A stretch of 64,000 nt of DNA from positions 1 through 64,000 of the forward strand of contig DXAV01000008.1 in assembly GCA_019116805.1 (NCBI GenBank), read 5' to 3'. Source of the DNA: Candidatus Bacteroides merdavium (lineage in GTDB: Bacteria; Bacteroidota; Bacteroidia; Bacteroidales; Bacteroidaceae). Positions 29,929 to 40,962 of the stretch are shown here, piece after piece (position 1 is the first letter of the stretch; the number at the start of each line of letters is the position of its first letter). The notes under the pieces were generated by a model. It searched no databases. It worked only from the letters and a program-made list of their open reading frames with translations, and had not been told where the DNA came from. The position numbers and the translations under genes are program-made.

Positions 29929-31314
29929 ATGTTGAAACAAAAGACTCTGAAAGACAGCTTTTCGCTCAGTGGTAAAGGCCTGCACACCGGCCTGAACCTG
30001 ACCGTAACCTTCAATCCGGCTCCCGAAAACCACGGATATAAAATCCAGCGGACCGACCTCGAAGGACAGCCCGTCATTGATGCAGTGGCCGAAAATGTGG
30101 TCGAGACGACACGTGGCACTGTACTGGCCAAAAACGACGTGAAGGTCAGCACCATAGAACATGGCATGGCAGCCCTATATGCCCTGGGCATAGACAACTG
30201 TCTGATACAAGTGAACGGCCCTGAATTCCCCATTCTGGACGGAAGCGCCCAATATTACGTCAACGAAATAGAACGCGTAGGAACAGAAGAACAGAACGCC
30301 GTAAAGGACTTCTACGTCATCAAGTCGAAAACGGAGTTCCGCGATGAGAAGACCGGTTCGTCCATCATCTTGTTGCCCGACGAAAGCTTCAGCCTGAACG
30401 TACTGGTATCCTACGATTCAAGCATCCTGCCCAACCAGTTTGCAACGTTGGAAGACATGGGCAAATTCAAGGACGAAGTGGCAGCCAGCCGTACCTTTGT
30501 CTTCGTACGCGAAATCGAGCCCCTGCTTCAAGCAGGCCTCATCAAGGGAGGCGACCTGGACAACGCCATTGTCATATATGAACGCGAGATGTCGCAGGAA
30601 AACTTCGACAAGCTGGCCGACGTGATGGGCGTGCCCCACATGGACGCCAAACAGCTGGGTTATATCAACCACAAACCGCTGGTATGGCCCAACGAATGTG
30701 CCCGCCACAAGCTGCTCGACGTCATCGGCGACATGGCTCTGATAGGAAAGCCCATCAAAGGCCGTATCATTGCCACCCGCCCGGGTCACACCATCAACAA
30801 CAAGTTCGCCCGCCAGATGCGTAAGGAAATCCGCCTGCACGAAATACAGGCTCCGGCTTACGACTGTAACCGTCCGCCCATCATGGACGTGAACCGCATC
30901 CGCGAACTCCTACCCCACCGCTATCCCATGCAACTGGTGGACAAGGTCATCGAAATAGGAGCCAACTACATTGTCGGTGTAAAGAATGTCACCTCCAACG
31001 AACCTTTCTTCCAGGGCCACTTCCCGCAGGAGCCAGTCATGCCCGGCGTCTTGCAGATAGAGGCTATGGCACAAACAGGCGGTCTGCTGGTACTGAACTC
31101 CATCGAGGAACCCGAACGCTACTCCACCTACTTCATGAAGATAGACGGCGTGAAGTTCCGCCAAAAGGTAGTGCCCGGCGATACGCTGATTTTCCGTGTA
31201 GAGCTGCTGGCCCCCATCCGTCGCGGCGTGTCCACCATGAAGGGTTACGTGTTTGTAGGCGAAAAAGTAGTTTGCGAAGCCGAGTTCATGGCACAGATAG
31301 TAAAGAACAAATAA
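29929..31314 (+). CDS. lpxC/fabZ: Bifunctional LpxC deacetylase / FabZ dehydratase
   Basis: [15 protein letters not shown]... plus [16 protein letters not shown]...[20 protein letters not shown]. Confidence 0.96.
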   Translation: MLKQKTLKDSFSLSGKGLHTGLNLTVTFNPAPENHGYKIQRTDLEGQPVIDAVAENVVETTRGTVLAKNDVKVSTIEHGMAALYALGIDNCLIQVNGPEFPILDGSAQYYVNEIERVGTEEQNAVKDFYVIKSKTEFRDEKTGSSIILLPDESFSLNVLVSYDSSILPNQFATLEDMGKFKDEVAASRTFVFVREIEPLLQAGLIKGGDLDNAIVIYEREMSQENFDKLADVMGVPHMDAKQLGYINHKPLVWPNECARHKLLDVIGDMALIGKPIKGRIIATRPGHTINNKFARQMRKEIRLHEIQAPAYDCNRPPIMDVNRIRELLPHRYPMQLVDKVIEIGANYIVGVKNVTSNEPFFQGHFPQEPVMPGVLQIEAMAQTGGLLVLNSIEEPERYSTYFMKIDGVKFRQKVVPGDTLIFRVELLAPIRRGVSTMKGYVFVGEKVVCEAEFMAQIVKNK

Positions 31315-31319
31315 ATTAA

Positions 31320-31410
31320 TAATGAAGAATGAAGAATGAAGAATTTCCTTGGAACGCATCCCGTTGCGCGGCCTGAATTCTTCATTCTTCATTCTTAATT
31401 CTTCATTCAT
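31320..31410. repeat. GAAGAAT heptad inverted-repeat hairpin
   Basis: aatgaagaatgaagaatgaagaatt ... gaattcttcattcttcattcttaattcttcattc. Confidence 0.85.
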
Positions 31411-31413
31411 ATT

Positions 31414-32190
31414 ATGATCAGTCCCTTAGCATACATCCATCCCGAAGCAAAGATTGGCGAAAATGTGGAAATCGCCCCCTTTGTCTTTATCGACAAGAAT
31501 GTGGTCATCGGCGACAACAACAAGATAATGGCACATGCCAGTATCCTGTATGGAAGCCGCATCGGAAACGGCAATACCATCTTTCCTGGTGCCGTTATCG
31601 GTGCCATCCCACAAGACCTGAAGTTCAGAGGTGAGGAGACAACCGCCGAGATTGGCGACAACAACACCATCCGCGAGAATGTGACCGTGAACCGCGGTAC
31701 GGCTGCCAAAGGACGCACCGTCGTAGGTAACAACAATCTGTTGATGGAAGGCGTACATGTGGCCCACGATGCTCTGATAGGGAACGGATGCATTATCGGC
31801 AACTCCACCAAGATGGCTGGTGAAATTGTAATCGATGACAACTCTATCATCAGCGCCAACGTGCTGATGCACCAGTTCTGCCGTGTAGGCGGTTATGGTA
31901 TGATTCAAGGAGGATGCCGCTTCAGCAAGGACATCCCGCCTTACATCATTGCCGGACGCGAACCCATTTGCTACGCGGGCCTCAACATTGTAGGGCTGCG
32001 CCGCCGTGGCTTCTCCAACGAAACCATCGAAGCTATCCACAATGCCTACCGACTCATCTACCAAAGTGGTCTGAATACGACCGATGCTCTGAACAAAATT
32101 GAAGAGGAAATGGAAATGACACCGGAAATACGCTATATCGTGGACTTTATCCGAAACTCTGACCGAGGCATCATTCCCGGAGGTAAATAA
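31414..32190 (+). CDS. lpxA: UDP-N-acetylglucosamine acyltransferase
   Basis: SPLAYIHPEAKIGENVEI; LMHQFCRVGGYGMIQGG. Confidence 0.95.
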   Translation: MISPLAYIHPEAKIGENVEIAPFVFIDKNVVIGDNNKIMAHASILYGSRIGNGNTIFPGAVIGAIPQDLKFRGEETTAEIGDNNTIRENVTVNRGTAAKGRTVVGNNNLLMEGVHVAHDALIGNGCIIGNSTKMAGEIVIDDNSIISANVLMHQFCRVGGYGMIQGGCRFSKDIPPYIIAGREPICYAGLNIVGLRRRGFSNETIEAIHNAYRLIYQSGLNTTDALNKIEEEMEMTPEIRYIVDFIRNSDRGIIPGGK

Positions 32191-32222
32191 CCAAAGAATA
32201 GAAAACTAACAATCTCGAAACT

Positions 32223-32786
32223 ATGATTTATAGATTTACAGTGATATCTGACGAGGCAGACGACTTTGTCAGAGAGATACAGATTGATCCGGAAGCTACC
32301 TTTTATGACTTCCACAAAGCCATACTTAAATCCGTTGGTTATACCGACGACCAGATGACCTCTTTCTTCATCTGTGACGAAGACTGGGAAAAGGAAAAGG
32401 AAGTGACGCTGGAAGAAATGGACGACAACTCCGAAATAGACAGCTGGGTGATGAAGGATACCCGTATCGACGAACTGGTAGAGGACGAAAAACAAAAACT
32501 GCTCTACGTATTCGACTACATGACCGAACGTTGCTTCTTCATTGAGCTCAGTGAAATTATCACCGGCAAAAACATGAAGGGAGCCAAGTGTACCAAGAGC
32601 GAAGGTGAAGCTCCCAAACAAACCATTGACTTTGCTGAATTCGAAGCCAAGAACAGCGCTGCCCTCGATTTGGACGAGAATTTCTACGGTGACCAAGACT
32701 TCGACATGGACGATTTCGACAAGGATGGCTTCGAAGGCTTCGACGAAGGAAGCGGAGGCAATCCTTACGACGAAGACAGATACTAA
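32223..32786 (+). CDS. Plasmid pRiA4b ORF-3-like (IS1096 TnpR-like) family protein
   Basis: YRFTVISDEADDFVREIQIDPEATFYDFHKAILKSVGYTDDQMTSFF. Confidence 0.8.
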   Translation: MIYRFTVISDEADDFVREIQIDPEATFYDFHKAILKSVGYTDDQMTSFFICDEDWEKEKEVTLEEMDDNSEIDSWVMKDTRIDELVEDEKQKLLYVFDYMTERCFFIELSEIITGKNMKGAKCTKSEGEAPKQTIDFAEFEAKNSAALDLDENFYGDQDFDMDDFDKDGFEGFDEGSGGNPYDEDRY

Positions 32787-32791
32787 ATTCA

Positions 32792-32880
32792 ATGAAGAAT
32801 GAAGAATTTCCGCTTTGCGGATGAATGAAGAATTCATCCCATAGTCCTATTCTTCATTCTTCATTTTTAATTCTTCATTT
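32792..32880. repeat. GAAGAAT heptad inverted-repeat hairpin
   Basis: aatgaagaatgaagaattt ... attcttcattcttcatttttaattcttcattt. Confidence 0.85.
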
Positions 32881-32883
32881 CCC

Positions 32884-33777
32884 TTGACTCTCCTCGTACT
32901 CATAGGCCCCACCGGCGTAGGCAAGACGGAACTGAGCCTGCGGCTGGCAGAAGCGTTCGGCACATGTATCGTGTCGGCCGATTCGCGCCAACTGTATGCC
33001 GACCTGAAGATAGGTACCGCCGCCCCGACCGAAGAACAGCTTCAGCGGGTGAAGCACTACATGGTGGGTACGCTGGGCCTGACCGATTACTACAGCGCCG
33101 CCCAATACGAAGCGGAAGTCATGAAACTTCTTGAACAGCTGTTCAAGGAAAAAGAAGTCGTCGTACTGACCGGCGGTTCCATGATGTATGTGGATGCTGT
33201 GTGCAAAGGAATCGACGATATCCCCACCGTGGACAACGAGACACGCACACTAATGCTCCGCCGCTACGAAGAAGAAGGTCTCGACCGCCTCTGTGCCGAG
33301 CTCCGCCTGCTCGACCCCGAATATTACCAAATAGTCGATTTGAAGAACCCCAAGCGCGTCATCCATGCCCTTGAGATCTGTTACATGACAGGCAAGACCT
33401 ATACATCCTTCCGTACCCGACAGACCAAGCCGCGACCCTTCCGCATCGTCAAGGTGGGACTGACCCGCGACCGCGAGGAACTCTACGACCGCATCAACCG
33501 CCGAGTGGATCAGATGATGGCCGACGGCCTGCTGGAAGAAGCCCGCCGCGTCTATCCGCACAAAGACTACAATTCTTTGAATACCGTGGGCTACAAAGAA
33601 CTCTTCAAATACCTGGACGGCGAATGGACACTGGACTTTGCCGTGGAGAAAATCAAACAGAACTCCCGCATCTACTCGCGCAAACAAATGACCTGGTTCA
33701 AACGCGACACTGACATCCGTTGGTTCCACCCCGAACAAGAAACGGAGATACTGACGTATCTCCGCTCTCAAATCTGA
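32884..33777 (+). CDS. miaA: tRNA dimethylallyltransferase (TTG start)
   Basis: [25 protein letters not shown]; only a TTG precedes the conserved N-terminus. Confidence 0.95.
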   Translation: MTLLVLIGPTGVGKTELSLRLAEAFGTCIVSADSRQLYADLKIGTAAPTEEQLQRVKHYMVGTLGLTDYYSAAQYEAEVMKLLEQLFKEKEVVVLTGGSMMYVDAVCKGIDDIPTVDNETRTLMLRRYEEEGLDRLCAELRLLDPEYYQIVDLKNPKRVIHALEICYMTGKTYTSFRTRQTKPRPFRIVKVGLTRDREELYDRINRRVDQMMADGLLEEARRVYPHKDYNSLNTVGYKELFKYLDGEWTLDFAVEKIKQNSRIYSRKQMTWFKRDTDIRWFHPEQETEILTYLRSQI

Positions 33778-33796
33778 ATTTACCTGTACATACTTA

Positions 33797-36208
33797 TCAA
33801 GGCAACGCCCGCACCGTCTGCTTCAGACGGATGTCCTGACTCGATGCACCGACCATGAACTCGAATTCGCCCGGTTCTACCGTCCAATGCATGTTGCGGT
33901 CCAGCAACTGCAGGTCTTCGGGCGTAAGGCGGAAAGTGACTTCTTTCGTTTTGCCCGGTTGCAGGGAAACGCGCTCGAAACCACGGAGCTGAGAGTCGTA
34001 GGTGATGACACTGCTCACCTTGTCGCGCACGTAGAGCTGTACTACTTCGTCACCAGCCCGTTTACCGGTATTGGTCACTTTCAGACGAATGGTATAGTCT
34101 CCTTGCGTGGGCTGCTCAAGCGGTGTGACTTCGAGGTCAGAATAGGCAAAGGTAGTATAGCTCAAACCGTAGCCAAAGGGATAAAGCTCGCCCAGCACCC
34201 GTGTTGAACCTGCGCCATTGGGTCCCGAACGAGGCTGTGCACCGTGAGAACCAGGCTTAAAGGGGAAGTTCAGTTCAATCTGTCCCACACTCTTGGGGAA
34301 GGTCACCGTGAGCTTGCCGCCCGGATTGTGTTCGCCGAAGAGAGTCTCAGCAATCACCGTTCCTCCCTGGCAGCTGGGGAACCAGGTCTCCAAGATGGCG
34401 GGCACATGCTTATCGGCCCAGTTGATAGTGAGCGGCTGACCGTTGATGAGCACCAGCACGACAGGCTTGCCTGTTGCATAGAGGGCTTCGAGCAACTGCT
34501 GTTGACGGCCCGGCAAATCTAGAGAGGTACGCGAACGGCTTTCACCCGTACGGTATTCGTCCTCGCCCAATACGGCGACGATGACGTCGCAATCTCCGGC
34601 TTTCTGTACAGCCTCAGCCATATCCGCCTTCTCTTCATCGGTCAGCGGAGTGGGCAGAATCTCAGTGGCAGGCCAACCCTTGTCCACGATGTCGCATCCC
34701 TTGGCATAGACCACTTCGGCACTTCCTTTCAGATAGGTACGGAGACCGTCGAGCACGGTCACTTTCTCCAAACGGTTGGGTCCGTAACGGCTCTCCATGA
34801 AATTACTTTCGTCAGCCAACGGGCCGGTAACAAGCACTTTGCGCACCTGCTGACGGTCCAATGGGAGGAGGTTACCTTCGTTCTTCAGCAGGACGAGCGA
34901 CTGTTGCTGTATCTGCTTGACGAAGTCCATATTGCGATCCACGCCACCCACCTTGTCCGAAGCCTTCGTGTCCTCCACATACGGATGGTCGAAAAGGCCC
35001 AGGCGGAATTTGACGCGCAGCACCTCGGCCACACGCTTATCAATGGTAGCCATCGAAATCTTCTTCTGCTCCAGCAGACGACGGATGGGCAGGATAAAGT
35101 CGGCTGGCTTCGTGAAGTGGGTACGCACGTTCAGACCCGCTTCGAGCACCTGGCGAACGGCCTCGTCATAGGTATCGGCCACGCGATGCTTGGTCTGGAC
35201 ATATTCCACAGCCTCGCTGTCGCTTACCACATAGCCGTCGAATCCATACTCCTCGCGCAACAGTTCGGTGAGAAAATAGTAGCTGGCTGTCACGGGCACG
35301 CCGTCCCAGTCGTTGTAGCTGCTCATGACACCCATCGGATGGGCATCCTGAATAACTTTCTTGAAAGGATAGAGATAGAGCTGATGCAGTTCGCGCGGTG
35401 CCACATGCGGGTCGGTACGGCAATTTCCGTCGCGCCCGCCCTTGGGAACACTATAGACAGCATAATGTTTCAGCGTCGAGGCCACGCCCTGCGACTGGAT
35501 GCCTTTCACCATTTCCGCACCCAGCGAGGCTATCAGATAGGGATCTTCACCATAGCACTCCAGCGTGCGTCCCCAGCGGGGATCGCGCACCACGTCGAGG
35601 ATGGGGGCATAGACATTGGTATAGCCCAAGGCCCGCGCTTCCTGCCCGGCGATGGTACCTGCCTGGTGTACCAGCTCGCGGTTCCACGTGCTGCCGATGG
35701 CTATCGGTGCTGGCAGAGGCGTCGCCTTGGTATGGTTCAAGCCGTGGATGCCTTCGTTGCTGAAGTCCACGGGGATACCCAGCCTCGTCTCTTCCACAAA
35801 CCAGCGCTGCACGCGGTTGATGGCTTCGGCATGGCTGCTGAAGGGATAGAGCATCTGTTCCACGCGGCGCGACTTGCCGCCCACGCCGTTGAGCATTTCA
35901 TCGATGTTGGCAATGCCGTCTTTCCACACCTCCGTCTTCCACCGTTCCGTAGGAAGGGAATCCTTCAGCACACGCCCATATCCGTAGAGTGTAGCCAGCT
36001 GACAGGTTTTCTCGTTAACGTTCATTTGCCGAAGCAGATCGGCCACTCGCTCATCCACCGGCTGCGTAGGGTCTTCATAGACGTCCTTCACACCATTCTT
36101 GTTGAAATCGATCCATCCCTTGTGATAGATGGACTTGTTCTGTGCCTGCTGGGGGAGGACCACACACAGGCCCAGCAATGCCGCCAGCATCGTTCGTTTG
36201 TTTTTCAT
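33797..36208 (-). CDS. Glycoside hydrolase family 3 beta-glucosidase
   Basis: GFDGYVVSDSEAVEYV; FnIII-like C-terminus. Confidence 0.93.
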   Translation of the reverse strand: MKNKRTMLAALLGLCVVLPQQAQNKSIYHKGWIDFNKNGVKDVYEDPTQPVDERVADLLRQMNVNEKTCQLATLYGYGRVLKDSLPTERWKTEVWKDGIANIDEMLNGVGGKSRRVEQMLYPFSSHAEAINRVQRWFVEETRLGIPVDFSNEGIHGLNHTKATPLPAPIAIGSTWNRELVHQAGTIAGQEARALGYTNVYAPILDVVRDPRWGRTLECYGEDPYLIASLGAEMVKGIQSQGVASTLKHYAVYSVPKGGRDGNCRTDPHVAPRELHQLYLYPFKKVIQDAHPMGVMSSYNDWDGVPVTASYYFLTELLREEYGFDGYVVSDSEAVEYVQTKHRVADTYDEAVRQVLEAGLNVRTHFTKPADFILPIRRLLEQKKISMATIDKRVAEVLRVKFRLGLFDHPYVEDTKASDKVGGVDRNMDFVKQIQQQSLVLLKNEGNLLPLDRQQVRKVLVTGPLADESNFMESRYGPNRLEKVTVLDGLRTYLKGSAEVVYAKGCDIVDKGWPATEILPTPLTDEEKADMAEAVQKAGDCDVIVAVLGEDEYRTGESRSRTSLDLPGRQQQLLEALYATGKPVVLVLINGQPLTINWADKHVPAILETWFPSCQGGTVIAETLFGEHNPGGKLTVTFPKSVGQIELNFPFKPGSHGAQPRSGPNGAGSTRVLGELYPFGYGLSYTTFAYSDLEVTPLEQPTQGDYTIRLKVTNTGKRAGDEVVQLYVRDKVSSVITYDSQLRGFERVSLQPGKTKEVTFRLTPEDLQLLDRNMHWTVEPGEFEFMVGASSQDIRLKQTVRALP

Positions 36209-36235
36209 GCTATTCTCTCTATATAAATGTTTTCA

Positions 36236-37447
36236 TTACTTGTAACATTTCCACATCTCTTCCCTATCCAGCTTGCGATAAAGCGTCTGCATCTCCTGCC
36301 TGTCCACCCGACCCTTGCGGCGCCAGCCTTCCAATACAGGCTCCGTCAGGCGGAAGTTCTCCTCCTCGAAGGGAGCCAGACGTTGCATGTAGCCGCTACC
36401 CTCCGCATTGTAGAGCAGGGACCAGTGCAGGTAGCGGTTGCTGCCCATACCCCACTTCAAGGAGAACACGTTGTCCTTCAGGCGCAGGGAAGCGGCAGAC
36501 AAGGGCGAGGTACCCAACAAGCGGTCCATCGTCACCATCTGAGGTAAATCCTCGCCTATCCACAGAGGCACGGCCACACATGTAGGGGGATAACCCAGCA
36601 CCGTCCACATCGTTGTCAGTTCGGCAGCCTCTCCCTTCTTCACACCCTGCACCACAACCGAACAGGAAGTGCTGCTGCGGGGAATGAAGTCCTGATCGGC
36701 AAACCAGCCCGAAGCCTCCGCTCCTGTGAAGGGTGGCTGACGCAGGTCGATGCCCAGCAGGCAATTATGGAAAGAACGCGACAGGTCGCTAAAAATACGC
36801 TGGGGGGTGATGGCCTGCGCACGTGCCAAGGGCGGAAGTACCCGCTCGGCCTCCTTGTAGCGTACCACGCCTGCTCCCGGTCCATACTGTCCGGACACGG
36901 AGAAGTTGGTGCGAGCCACGTAGCCGTCGGGGGCTGTTGCAGGGTCGTTGGCATCGTATATCTTATAGGTATAGTAATCCACCTCGAACATCATGGCCCC
37001 GCCCTGCGCATCGATCACGCCGAAGTTGGCCTCTATGCGACTGGGCTTGGCAAGGGTATCGAGGAAATGGCAGAAGTCGTCCACCGTAGCACAAACCTCA
37101 AGCGCACGATAGATGACGCGGCCGTTGGCCTCGCCCCGCTCCTCGCCGTCCTTCACATCCACGAGGTTGTAGCTCTGCGTATTCATCAGCGCAAAGCCTG
37201 CCGAATTAGTACCTATCCACGCCTCACGCTTCAGGTGGAAGTCGGCGCTATTGACCACGGCAATGAAGTCGTACTTCTCGCCGCGGACGTACTCCACGTG
37301 GTTTTTCAAGAAATCCGTGTCACGATGTTTCCACAACAGGGGGCGACCGTCGGGTGTCGCCCGGCCGGACACAACGGCCGAGGTGCAGGCCAGTACAGGC
37401 GTCAGCCAGGCAGCCAGCAGAGCAGTCAAAAGCAGGATGTTTTTCAT
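36236..37447 (-). CDS. C45-type Ntn-hydrolase (acyl-CoA:6-APA acyltransferase-like), secreted
   Basis: Signal then ACTSAVVSGRATPDGRPLLWKHRDTDF; MKNILLL start at 37447. Confidence 0.78.
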   Translation of the reverse strand: MKNILLLTALLAAWLTPVLACTSAVVSGRATPDGRPLLWKHRDTDFLKNHVEYVRGEKYDFIAVVNSADFHLKREAWIGTNSAGFALMNTQSYNLVDVKDGEERGEANGRVIYRALEVCATVDDFCHFLDTLAKPSRIEANFGVIDAQGGAMMFEVDYYTYKIYDANDPATAPDGYVARTNFSVSGQYGPGAGVVRYKEAERVLPPLARAQAITPQRIFSDLSRSFHNCLLGIDLRQPPFTGAEASGWFADQDFIPRSSTSCSVVVQGVKKGEAAELTTMWTVLGYPPTCVAVPLWIGEDLPQMVTMDRLLGTSPLSAASLRLKDNVFSLKWGMGSNRYLHWSLLYNAEGSGYMQRLAPFEEENFRLTEPVLEGWRRKGRVDRQEMQTLYRKLDREEMWKCYK

Positions 37448-37598
37448 TTCAAAGCCTCCGTTTACGTTCACGAAGTACAAAGATACTATTTTAAACGGAA
37501 AAACCATACCTTCCGGAAAGGGATAACAAAAAGAAAGTAAATCATTCGTTTTACTGACAAGCCATTTTTTCAAAAAAGCCAAGGAGAGAAGGGAAAAG

Positions 37599-37720
37599 GA
37601 AAACAGCAGGAAGCAAAATAGAAAAGGCAGACTTTCTGGCAACAAAACGTCCATTTCCTGTCGGGAAAACATAGGTTTTCTGCAAACAGGAAATAGGTTT
37701 TGTGACGAAAGTCCGCCTCG
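37599..37720. repeat. Degenerate 22-bp-period palindrome array (AAAAC-N5-KTTTC)
   Basis: AAAACAGCAGGAAGC, AAAAGGCAGACTTTC, AAAACGTCCATTTCC, AAAACATAGGTTTTC, GGAAATAGGTTTTG; register 37605, 37627, 37649, 37671, 37693. Confidence 0.65.
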
Positions 37721-37763
37721 TGTCTAAAATACGCAATTCTCGCGGGCTTGGGAAATCAAAATG

Positions 37764-38921
37764 TCACTTTGACAAGGCAGATACCCGTTTCTCCAACTTC
37801 TTTTTCAAGATTCCCTTCCGATAACCTTTCCACATCTCCAGTATCTTCCCGTCGGGAGCTATCAGTACAAAATAAGGGATGCCGCTCATTTTGTAACGCG
37901 ACGCAAGTGTCCGCCCACCAGCTTTCAGTTCGTTCCACTGGTAGCCGGGCATCTCGTGTTCAGTCAAAAAAGTAATCCACCGCTCTTTGTCATCGGTACA
38001 AATGCCTACCAACGTCAGTTTGTCCGCATAGACTTCGGCTATCTCCTTCAGTTCCGGCTCTGCCATGCGACAAGGACCGCAAGCCATGCTCCAAAAGTCG
38101 AGCAGAATGTAGCGGCCTTTCAGTTCGGACAAGTGATGCTTTCCGCCGTCAGCGTCATAAAGAAGCCCGTCCACCATCTCGTCGCCCTCATCCACCGTGG
38201 GAGCGGGAAAGGCATACGACTCCATCAGTTTCCCCCTCTCCGTGTTCTGCCAATCGAGGGGGAGACGGGCATAGAGCTGCTGGAAGTCGGGACGACAGGA
38301 GGCCAAGAAGTCTTGTTGGCCTGTGGCATACCAGGCGATTTCCAAAAACTTGTCCAACCAAGCTTCTGTTACGGGTATCGTTTTCAGATAGGAAAGTCCC
38401 TTGCTGACAATACGGTTGTTCAGTTCACGTAATCGTTTCGAAGACAAGCTGTCCAACCGCTCGGTTTCTTCGTCCAAACGGAGGATTTCTTCCACCTCAG
38501 CGGCAACGCAGGCCTCATAACCCAACATATCTTTCTGCAGGCCGACGTTGGTCGTCACCGTCCATCGGTTCAACCACTTGTCCTCGCCCTGAAAGTCAAT
38601 CCAACCGCCAGGCTCCACCCACAAGTCGAGTACCCAGTTGGGAAAACCTTTTCCCCAACCGAAAAACCTCAGATGACGGGGGCGGGAAATCGTATCTTCA
38701 TAGACCGTCAGGCCGTCCTGCAAGGGGAACTCAGCAATGGTTTTGCCGGCGCCCATGTGAGGATTGAAATCATAAAGTACCCCCTTCACACTGTCGGGCA
38801 TATTCTTCAAGTTCCAACGAATGACGAATTTCCCATCGGACGGGAAAGCTCCCCAAGCGGTTCCACAACAAACAAACCAAACGAGCAGCCATGCCATGTA
38901 CTTCATCATAGCCATACTCAT
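37764..38921 (-). CDS. TlpA/AhpC-type thioredoxin family protein
   Basis: LLDFWSMACGPCRMAEPELKEIA (CGPC). Confidence 0.88.
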   Translation of the reverse strand: MSMAMMKYMAWLLVWFVCCGTAWGAFPSDGKFVIRWNLKNMPDSVKGVLYDFNPHMGAGKTIAEFPLQDGLTVYEDTISRPRHLRFFGWGKGFPNWVLDLWVEPGGWIDFQGEDKWLNRWTVTTNVGLQKDMLGYEACVAAEVEEILRLDEETERLDSLSSKRLRELNNRIVSKGLSYLKTIPVTEAWLDKFLEIAWYATGQQDFLASCRPDFQQLYARLPLDWQNTERGKLMESYAFPAPTVDEGDEMVDGLLYDADGGKHHLSELKGRYILLDFWSMACGPCRMAEPELKEIAEVYADKLTLVGICTDDKERWITFLTEHEMPGYQWNELKAGGRTLASRYKMSGIPYFVLIAPDGKILEMWKGYRKGILKKKLEKRVSALSK

Positions 38922-40954
38922 TCTTTCTCCAGCTTCACTACCAAAATAGGTGAAGCTTTGAGACGGGCTTCCTTCATGCCGACATAGCCCACCTTGAGCA
39001 TGGCACCGTTGGGAGCCGTGAGCGTAAATTTGCCATCCACGTCGGTCACAGTACCGTTGGTCGTACCTTCAATCATGATACAGGCACCGATAACGGGCTC
39101 GCCCTGCGGGTCCACCACCCGCCCGCTGACCTTCAGTTCTCCGTCCTTCGTGCTGGCAGCGGCCTTGGTACGGACAACAATGACACCGTTCTTGCCAGCC
39201 TCACCATAGATTGCAACAGCCTCTTCGGGCTTCAATACAGTAATAGACTCAAACTGGTCGGGCGACAAAGACTTGAAAGCGGATTCATCCACCAGTTTGT
39301 CGTCTACCACCACCTGTGCCTTCCGGGCGCTGTCCGACACGCGGATGGTGGACACGGTGCCTGCCAAGGGTTTCGGTTCCTCCTTCTTCAACGTGACCAG
39401 CATCACAGCTTTTTTACTCTCGTCTGTCGTATATTGAGCCACATCAGCCGGTTCCTTCAGGATGCTGAAAGAGTGGATACGGTCGGGATTGAGAGCCCCG
39501 AGAATTTCGGGAGTTACCTCCTGACCATCAATTACTATCAACATATCCGCATAGTCAGTATGGGTACCTTTCACTATAATCACATCGTTCTTTTTGTCCG
39601 AAGCCTCCGACACCACATCCTCCAGCTTGAATAGTACAGGAACAGTATATTTCACCGTCACCGCCTTTCCCTTCTGCATGCCCGGCTTCCACTTGGGCAT
39701 GGAGCGAACGAGACGGACGGCCTCGGCATCGAGCAGGCGATCAACACTGCGCAACACACTCGCATCGCTGATGGCGCCATTCTTGTTGATCAGGAACTGG
39801 ACAACTACGCGTCCCTGCGTGCCTGCCTTCTTGGCCTCTTCAGGATAGCGAAGGTTCTTCTTGAAATACTCCATCAGCCCCGCCATGCCACCGTCAGGGA
39901 ACTCAGGCATCTGCTCCACCACCTCGAAGACAGATTCGTCGGGTGTCAAGGTATCTTTCACCGCAACGGAGGCAGTTTCTACCTGATTTGTTTTCATACT
40001 TGCCACCAAATCATTAACTTTGGCGCTTGAAAGCTCGTCGGCCACGGCCGACACTTCGGGACGGGCAAAGGCCGACACGGCCAGTGCCGCCAGCGGGAGT
40101 ACATAGAGGTACTTCACCCGCGCCCACGGATTGGACTTTTCTTTTAACATCATAGTGATACGTTTTTTAAGTGAACTGTGATTAAAGCTGTTGGCCATAG
40201 AGTAGAGCCTTGTGCCGACAGCTTTTTTTATTAACAACATCTGATATTTCTTTGCATCCACGCCCTCGCGCAGTACGGTTTCGTCGGCCTCGTACTCGTG
40301 GAGGGTCTGCAATTCCTGCTTCAGCAGCCATGCGGCAGGGTTGAACCATTGCACGAAAATGCAGATATCGGCCAGCAGCAGGTCCCACGAATGGCGGTTG
40401 CGGATGTGTGCCAGCTCGTGAATGAGTATCTCGCGGCCGTTCTCTTCCAGGTCCTTGCGCGAGAGAACAATGTAGCGCATCCAGCTGAAGGGGGCGATGT
40501 CATGGTTGTGCACCACCAGCCTTACGTTCTCCGCCCTGCCCGGCAACCAATCAGCCAACTGCTCCAGACGGCCCCGACGAAGCAACACAGCCAACCGCCC
40601 CAGCGACCACAAGTTACGCACGGCAAAGAAAATAATACCCGCCAGATAGACCAGCAGAGACACGCGCACCCACAGGGCCGTAGTAGGTTGAGACACAACC
40701 TCGCCTTCCGCCTGCACATCGGCCAGCAGAAGTAGTTGCTCCAACGTGAGCATCGTCTCGTGTACAGGAGCGGGACGGTTCACGCTGACTTCCACCAGCG
40801 GCAGCACAGACGAAAGTACCAGCAGCCCCAGCAAGGCAAAGCGGTTGAAGCGATGAAACGTGTCACGGCTCATCAGCAACTTGTAGAACAAGTAGAACAC
40901 CGCCAGGCAGGCGGCAGACTTGAGTATATAGACTAAAAAGGTTCCCATATTCAT
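38918..40954 (-). CDS. M56 (BlaR1-like) peptidase fused to TonB C-terminal, plug-like and CarboxypepD_reg domains
   Basis: LIHELAHIRNRHSWDLL (HELAH); GTQGRVVVQFLINKNGAISDASVLRSVD; GRVVDPQGEPVIGACIMIEGTTNGTVTDVDGKF. Confidence 0.92.
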   Translation of the reverse strand: MNMGTFLVYILKSAACLAVFYLFYKLLMSRDTFHRFNRFALLGLLVLSSVLPLVEVSVNRPAPVHETMLTLEQLLLLADVQAEGEVVSQPTTALWVRVSLLVYLAGIIFFAVRNLWSLGRLAVLLRRGRLEQLADWLPGRAENVRLVVHNHDIAPFSWMRYIVLSRKDLEENGREILIHELAHIRNRHSWDLLLADICIFVQWFNPAAWLLKQELQTLHEYEADETVLREGVDAKKYQMLLIKKAVGTRLYSMANSFNHSSLKKRITMMLKEKSNPWARVKYLYVLPLAALAVSAFARPEVSAVADELSSAKVNDLVASMKTNQVETASVAVKDTLTPDESVFEVVEQMPEFPDGGMAGLMEYFKKNLRYPEEAKKAGTQGRVVVQFLINKNGAISDASVLRSVDRLLDAEAVRLVRSMPKWKPGMQKGKAVTVKYTVPVLFKLEDVVSEASDKKNDVIIVKGTHTDYADMLIVIDGQEVTPEILGALNPDRIHSFSILKEPADVAQYTTDESKKAVMLVTLKKEEPKPLAGTVSTIRVSDSARKAQVVVDDKLVDESAFKSLSPDQFESITVLKPEEAVAIYGEAGKNGVIVVRTKAAASTKDGELKVSGRVVDPQGEPVIGACIMIEGTTNGTVTDVDGKFTLTAPNGAMLKVGYVGMKEARLKASPILVVKLEKE

Positions 40955-40962
40955 TTGTCAAC

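Noticed and set aside
29929-31314. LpxC-FabZ fusion as a novelty
   Set aside because: This fusion is an established trait of Bacteroidetes.
32223-32786. Transposon-derived gene implying a mobile element
   Set aside because: pRiA4b ORF-3/TnpR-like family name is historical; no inverted repeats or transposase nearby, and the gene sits between lpxA and miaA.
34904-36226. 440-aa plus-strand ORF opposite the GH3 gene
   Set aside because: Antisense frame with no domain; GH3 is clear on the minus strand.
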